From JBFGCM01 sp041581135 (GTDB lineage Bacteria; Actinomycetota; Acidimicrobiia; Spongiisociales; UBA5794), in the NCBI GenBank assembly GCA_041581135.1, contig JBFGCM010000075.1:1-19398 (forward strand): 19,398 bases of DNA. Reading direction: 5' to 3'. The position numbers and the translations under genes were made by a program. A model generated the notes under the pieces. The model was not told where the DNA came from and did not search any database. It saw only the letters and a list, made by a program, of their open reading frames with translations. Every line of letters starts with the position of its first letter. The stretch's first letter is position 1. Shown piece after piece: positions 15,846-19,398 of this stretch.

Positions 15846-16709
15846 TCAGGGCAGCATCGGCCCAGCCGGGTCTTCCACGCTGAATCCCGGTGTTGCCCTG
15901 GCAACGATCGACGGTCGCAGCTTGCCGACCAGCCCGGTGAACGGCACGTCGAGATACTGAATGCCGGCGTGCTCCATCAGGACGTGCCCCGGATCCCAGT
16001 ACACCCGAACCGCGTCGGGCCGCAACGCCAGCAGGTCATAGTTCTCCTGGGTCGCACCGACTCTGTCCGGATCACCGACGGCGAACGCGGAGAGCGCTGC
16101 CGGGAAGTCCGTGGCCGGCATGAACAGATCTCCCGGCGCCAGCAGTTGGTCGGTCGCCAGGTCGACGATCAGCGGCGCGACCCAACCGGTCGGGAACGGT
16201 CCCTGGAGCACCTTCAGCGTGACCGAGGCCAGGCTGGGAGCGTTGAGATCGATGGCGTTGGTGGCGTCGAACGTCGCGAGATCGTCGATCCGACTTGCCC
16301 GCGTGCGGGCCTTGGCTACGAGCTCACTGACTGCGGCATCGATCTGAGCATTGCCACCTGGAGTCGGGAAGCGATCGCTGGCGAGCTTCTGCCACGCAAC
16401 CTTGAGCTTGATGTCCTTCTCGATGATGTGACCTTCGGATCGTTGCTTCAACCTCAGGCGTCCCAGCCCGCTGAACCAGGGCTCCAGCGTCCCCCAGGTC
16501 CCCGCGGCCAGCTCGGCGCGCGTCAGCGGACCCACGATGCCGTCGACATCGAGCCCCACCACGAGTTGAAAACCGCGCACGGCCTCGTCGGTGAGGGGGC
16601 CGAAGATCCCGTCCGCCGACCCGATGGCGAAGTGCATGTCGAGCAACGCCTCCTGGAGGGCCACGACTTCGGTGCCGGTGTCGCCGATCCTCAGCAGCGA
16701 GTTCGTCAT
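15846..16709 (-). CDS. Peptidoglycan-binding-domain protein with unrecognised C-terminal region
   Basis: The product is 287 residues from ATG 16709. AAGGGGA (16714-16720) gives a good ribosome binding site, so longer in-frame starts that run into the upstream gene are rejected. Residues 5-67 form a PG_binding_1 domain: LLRIGDTGTEVVALQEALL, then GSADGIFGPLTDEAVRGFQ and VDGIVGPLTRAEL, with the usual DGIFGP/DGIVGP turns. Residues about 80-287 are not recognised. They are mixed alpha/beta in appearance, contain IDLNAPSLASVTLKVLQGPFP and VRVYWDPGHVLMEHAGIQYLDVPF, and have no membrane helix. No signal peptide is visible. The gene is 31 bases downstream of the Gmad2-LysM-GerMN gene on the same strand, so the two form an operon. 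The wall-binding role follows from domain knowledge; the rest is unknown. Confidence 0.8.
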   Translation of the reverse strand: MTNSLLRIGDTGTEVVALQEALLDMHFAIGSADGIFGPLTDEAVRGFQLVVGLDVDGIVGPLTRAELAAGTWGTLEPWFSGLGRLRLKQRSEGHIIEKDIKLKVAWQKLASDRFPTPGGNAQIDAAVSELVAKARTRASRIDDLATFDATNAIDLNAPSLASVTLKVLQGPFPTGWVAPLIVDLATDQLLAPGDLFMPATDFPAALSAFAVGDPDRVGATQENYDLLALRPDAVRVYWDPGHVLMEHAGIQYLDVPFTGLVGKLRPSIVARATPGFSVEDPAGPMLP

Positions 16710-16740
16710 GATGTCCCCTTTCTCCGGAGCCGTCGGCTGG

Positions 16741-17682
16741 TCATGGCTCCAGGCATGCCGGCATCGAGTCCGCCTGCCCGTCAGGATCGCCGGTCTGGCC
16801 ATCGGGGCTGTATACCTTCACGTAGTCGACGGTGCTGAACTGCTTCAGCGTCGGCATGATGAGGTTCATGATGGTAAAAGTGGCCCCCTGGCTGTTGCAG
16901 CCGCCGGTGAGCCGCACCCTGGCGATACCGTCGGCGATGGTGAGATCGGTGAAGCCGGTCGCCTCCGACAGCACGGTCCGCAGGCTCTGGGCCTGCTCGG
17001 CAGCCGTGGGACCGGCGAACAATGCCTGCAGAGCGCCGGTCGCCGGAGTGTGCTTCGGCACCGTACGCTGCACGGCCTCGGTGTACGGCTCGGTTCCCGC
17101 CACGTAGCGGTCCTCGTGCATGAAGTACACGTCCACGGTGGTGGTTTCGGTCCCACTTGCGTAGTGCGGGATGCGCAGTTCGAGGCCGCTGTGGATGAGG
17201 TTCGGATCGCCGATCTTGTCCCGGTTCGCCTCGTAGATGGCGGGCCACTGGGACGCGTCGCCGTACTCGTCGAGGGCGATCTTGGACAGACTGTCTCCAT
17301 CCACCACGACGCGATACCGGCAACCCATGAAGGCGTTCACCAGATGGGTGCCGAACACGACCGGCACCACGACCTTGAAGATCTCTGCCACCGGGCCGGG
17401 GTAGGGGCCCTCATCGGGGTAGGCAGCATTGTCCTCCCAGACTTCGACGAAGCCGTTGGGGGTGGGGGGTGGTACCAGCAGCTCCATCTCGACGTGGTAC
17501 TGCCCGACCTCGCCGCCGCCACCGCCGGCCATGAAGGTGGTGGAGACCAGCTCGTGACCGTTGCCGTCGCGGATGCGGGCGCGCATTGTGGCCTCGTACG
17601 CGGTGCCGAGACCGCCGACGTGGACCCGCTGGCCCACCACGTCGTACGGCTGCGGCTGTTGAATCGTGATGGATGCGGCCAT
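16741..17682 (-). CDS. Gmad2-LysM-GerMN domain protein
   Basis: The product is 313 residues from ATG 17682, which has the ribosome binding site AGAGGA (17689-17694, spacing 6). Residues 3-107 (ITIQQPQPYDVVGQRVHVGG and following, ending in EIFKVVVPV) match the Gmad2 immunoglobulin-like domain. Residues 122-172 are a LysM domain (YRVVVDGDSLSKIALDEYGD, then IYEANRDKIGDPNLIHSGLELRIP). Residues 183-297 fit GerMN (VDVYFMHEDRYV, ALFAGPTAAE, LTIADGIARVRLTGGC). Gmad2 and GerMN often occur together in Gram-positive envelope proteins; LysM binds GlcNAc-containing glycan. Here no signal peptide or membrane helix precedes Gmad2, which is unusual for envelope-binding domains. It heads a two-gene unit with the peptidoglycan-binding protein. 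The 90-base space to the divergent acetyltransferase gene contains no clear promoter. Confidence 0.82.
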   Translation of the reverse strand: MAASITIQQPQPYDVVGQRVHVGGLGTAYEATMRARIRDGNGHELVSTTFMAGGGGGEVGQYHVEMELLVPPPTPNGFVEVWEDNAAYPDEGPYPGPVAEIFKVVVPVVFGTHLVNAFMGCRYRVVVDGDSLSKIALDEYGDASQWPAIYEANRDKIGDPNLIHSGLELRIPHYASGTETTTVDVYFMHEDRYVAGTEPYTEAVQRTVPKHTPATGALQALFAGPTAAEQAQSLRTVLSEATGFTDLTIADGIARVRLTGGCNSQGATFTIMNLIMPTLKQFSTVDYVKVYSPDGQTGDPDGQADSMPACLEP

Positions 17683-17772
17683 GACCCGTCCTCTCTGTGG
17701 ACGTCCCTTCACCCCAGCCGTAGCAGGGACAGATCCACCGATGTAGAGGCGAACGCTGGTTCACTGGGCCCG

Positions 17773-18309
17773 ATGAACATCGACGGGCTGGCGATCCGTG
17801 CCGAGGTAGCGGCGGACCTTCCGGCGATTCGCCGGGTCGTCGTCGCCGCGTTCGGGTCGGACGACGAGGCCGACCTGGTGGAACGCATCAGGGCCTCGGA
17901 TCAGTACGTGCCCGAGTTGGCGCTCGTCGCCCTCGTCGACGGCGAGCTGGTCGGCCATGTGATGATCAGCGGAGCGACGCTGGTGACTGATCAGGGTGAG
18001 CGCCGGATCGTCATGCTTGCGCCCTTGGCGGTGACGCCGGCCTTCCAGGGTCAGGGCATCGGCGCGGCGCTGACCCGGGCGGCGGTAGGTCGGGCCGATG
18101 AGATGGGTGAGCCGCTGGTGACGGTCGAGGGCAGCCCTCGCTACTACGGGGCATTGGGATTCGAGCACTCGGTGCGACATGGCATCGAGATCGAGCTGCC
18201 GGAGTGGGCGCCGGCGGAGGCCGCCCAGGTGATCTTGCTTGATGCGTACGACGCGGCGTTGCAAGGGCGGGTGGTGTATCCGCCGGCATTCGACACGGGG
18301 GCTCATTGA
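17773..18309 (+). CDS. GNAT-family N-acetyltransferase
   Basis: The product is 178 residues from ATG 17773, which begins right at the GNAT fold (LAIRAEVAADLPAIRRVVVAAF). The frame is open far upstream, but that part is antisense to the Gmad2-LysM-GerMN gene. The acetyl-CoA-binding motif A is LAPLAVTPAFQGQGIGAAL (82-100, Q-x-x-G-x-G at Q92-G97). The motif B region ends in SPRYYGALGFE (121-131). ELALVALVDGELVGHVMIS forms the central beta strands. Length and motifs resemble YhbS-like acetyltransferases. It would transfer an acetyl group from acetyl-CoA to an amine in the cytoplasm; the substrate is unknown. No strong Shine-Dalgarno is seen. GAAGCC-N6-GGCTTC (18308-18325) over the stop codon is a possible hairpin at the 3' end. 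Confidence 0.9.
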   Translation: MNIDGLAIRAEVAADLPAIRRVVVAAFGSDDEADLVERIRASDQYVPELALVALVDGELVGHVMISGATLVTDQGERRIVMLAPLAVTPAFQGQGIGAALTRAAVGRADEMGEPLVTVEGSPRYYGALGFEHSVRHGIEIELPEWAPAEAAQVILLDAYDAALQGRVVYPPAFDTGAH

Positions 18310-18446
18310 AGCCCGGGCCGGCTTCGGGCACCGACGTCACCGCTGGTGTTCGCGAGCTCGACAGGATGGGCGGCTCTCGAGAATCCTCCTATCGTTCGGC
18401 TACATGGGGGGCGGGAATCCGTCAGGCATGGAGGAGGGCGATCGAG

Positions 18447-18611
18447 GTGAGCAACGATCGCGGCGGCCGCAAGATCTTGTGGTGGAGCCTGCCGATCAAG
18501 CCGGAGGATGGTGCCGAAGTGGGCGCCAGGATGCTCTGGACGGTTGTCATCTGGTTCGGCGCCATCGTGGCCGTTGCCGCCATCATCGGGGTGGTCCTGG
18601 CCATCTTCTAG
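18447..18611 (+). CDS. Small single-pass membrane protein, unknown function
   Basis: The product is 54 residues, starting at a GTG with an excellent Shine-Dalgarno (GGAGGAGGG at 18430-18438, spacing 8). A longer in-frame form from ATG 18306 (101 residues) overlaps the acetyltransferase stop; its extra N-terminal part has no such site and looks non-coding. The N-terminal half is soluble and basic-then-acidic (SNDRGGRKILWWSLPIKPED). The C-terminal half is one hydrophobic helix (about residues 30-53) running to the last residue. This looks like a small tail-anchored or single-TM protein. I do not recognise a family. The 137 bases before it (18310-18446) hold only the hairpin at the acetyltransferase stop and no convincing promoter. 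Confidence 0.6.
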   Translation: MSNDRGGRKILWWSLPIKPEDGAEVGARMLWTVVIWFGAIVAVAAIIGVVLAIF

Positions 18612-18712
18612 GTGCATTCGGCGCGTCTGCCTGTACAACAATGTCGTAGGAAGCGTGTCTCTTGTAACAGGTAGTTGGCATGATGTGAAGCATGTGAGAC
18701 ACAAGTACCGCG

Positions 18713-19398
18713 GTGACGGACGACGCCTTGGAGCGGAAGCTCGTCGAACTCGAATCGCTGAAGAGCCGGCTGAGCGCCCGCCAGGTCGAGCTGGTGCGGG
18801 CCGCCGACGAGCGCCAGGTTCCGACCCGGGATGGGTGCTCCACCTTGAAGGAATGGATGGCAGGCCGCCTGGACGTGGCGCCGACTACTGCTGCGGAGCT
18901 GGCCCACTTGGCACGCTCGGAGCCGGGTTCGGTGGAGGCATCGTGGCGAAGGGTGAGGTGTCGCTTGATCGGGCCGCGGCTACTCAGCGTCTGGTGAACG
19001 CCGGCGCCGACGAAGTGACGGTGGCCCGCTCCGCCGGGGTCGCAGTGCATCATGTGTCACGGTTGGTAGCCCGGCAGCGGCGCCTGGCCCCGGCGGATGA
19101 GGCGGAGGCATTCGAATCGCGGCGCCTGGTGCTGCAACCGAACCTGGACCGCACGGTGATGTCGGGCACACTGCGGTTGCCCGGCGCCGACGCCGACATG
19201 CTGGTGGCGGCCTTGGAGGCCCGAGCCGACGTGCTGTGTCCCCGGGGTGATACCGACCGACCGGCGGTGGCCCAACGCCGGGTCGACGCCCTGGTGTCGT
19301 TGGCGCTCGACGACCGCACCGGTTCAGTCACGGCTCCGAGAAGGCCACAGGCGCAGGTGTTCGTGAACGCCGCCCTGGCGGCCCGCACTGACGGCCAA
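18713..19398 (+). pseudogene. DUF222/13E12-family HNH-type protein, frameshifted and cut by the window edge
   Basis: The gene starts at GTG 18713 and reads LVELESLKSRLSARQVELVRA, then DGCSTLKEWMAGRLDV and AAELAHLARSEPGSVEAS. This is the DUF222 N-terminal region found in 13E12-repeat/HNH endonuclease-like proteins. Near 18943 the family pattern switches to the -1 frame: VAKGEVSLDRAAATQRLV, then FESRRLVLQPNLDRTVMSGT and AQRRVDALVSLALDD, open to the end of the window. In the original frame a stop occurs at 18995-18997 after an out-of-family tail. One missing base after GCATCG would restore a continuous product, so this is either a real pseudogene or a sequencing error. No slippery heptamer suggesting programmed frameshifting is seen. 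The C-terminal HNH part, if present, is outside the window. Such genes are usually multicopy; there is no adjacent mobile element. Confidence 0.75.

Noticed and set aside
16591..17772. Long N-terminal extension of the acetyltransferase frame
   Set aside because: It is antisense to the Gmad2-LysM-GerMN gene; the GNAT fold begins exactly at ATG 17773.
18655..18702. GTGTCTC / GAGACAC inverted repeat upstream of the DUF222 gene
   Set aside because: Arms of only 7 bases separated by 34 bases occur readily by chance; no matching promoter elements were found.
18930..18960. Programmed -1 frameshifting in the DUF222 gene
   Set aside because: No slippery heptamer or downstream stem is visible; a simple base loss explains the pattern.
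1..19398. CRISPR arrays, tRNA/rRNA genes, insertion sequences or att sites
   Set aside because: All intergenic spaces are short, and none shows regular repeats, cloverleaf-like segments, transposase genes or terminal inverted repeats.

Overview
This is a GC-rich, densely packed window with 13 supported protein-coding genes (one frameshifted). The composition, the DUF222/13E12-type HNH family, the excalibur, Gmad2 and GerMN domains, and the Tad-type pilus genes point to an actinobacterium. An Acidimicrobiia-like lineage is my guess; the sequence alone does not prove it. No tRNA, rRNA, CRISPR array or insertion sequence was seen, and no gene-free stretch exceeds about 140 bases.

Left part (1-1833, minus strand): a LuxR-type response regulator with a good sigma-70-like promoter, followed by a TadE-like and a TadG-like pseudopilin. 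The last runs off the left edge. These look like one transcription unit and the edge of a Flp/Tad pilus locus. Next (1913-5946, plus strand) come two secreted lipoproteins. One is a CapA-family metallophosphatase-like protein with C-terminal DxDGDG loops. The other is a DUF3160 protein with two excalibur calcium-binding repeats at its C terminus.

Centre (6021-11378): a divergent pair of histidine kinases. The minus-strand one is a 1396-residue membrane-anchored hybrid kinase (PAS, GAF, PAS, PAS, HisKA, HATPase, degenerate receiver, receiver, HPt). The plus-strand one is a simple two-TM kinase. Their 96-base shared upstream region contains two inverted repeats. Neither has an adjacent stand-alone response regulator. 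A class I glutamine amidotransferase-like hydrolase (minus) follows, and divergent from it is a two-gene heterodimeric ABC exporter (12279-15835). Its two nucleotide-binding domains show the complementary degenerate and consensus residues expected of an asymmetric transporter.

Right part (15846-19398): a minus-strand two-gene cassette encodes wall-binding proteins that both lack a visible signal peptide (Gmad2-LysM-GerMN, then a peptidoglycan-binding domain fused to an unrecognised domain). This is the least explained part of the window. It is followed on the plus strand by a GNAT acetyltransferase, a 54-residue single-TM protein with a very strong ribosome binding site, and a DUF222/13E12-family gene broken by a single-base frameshift and cut by the window edge.
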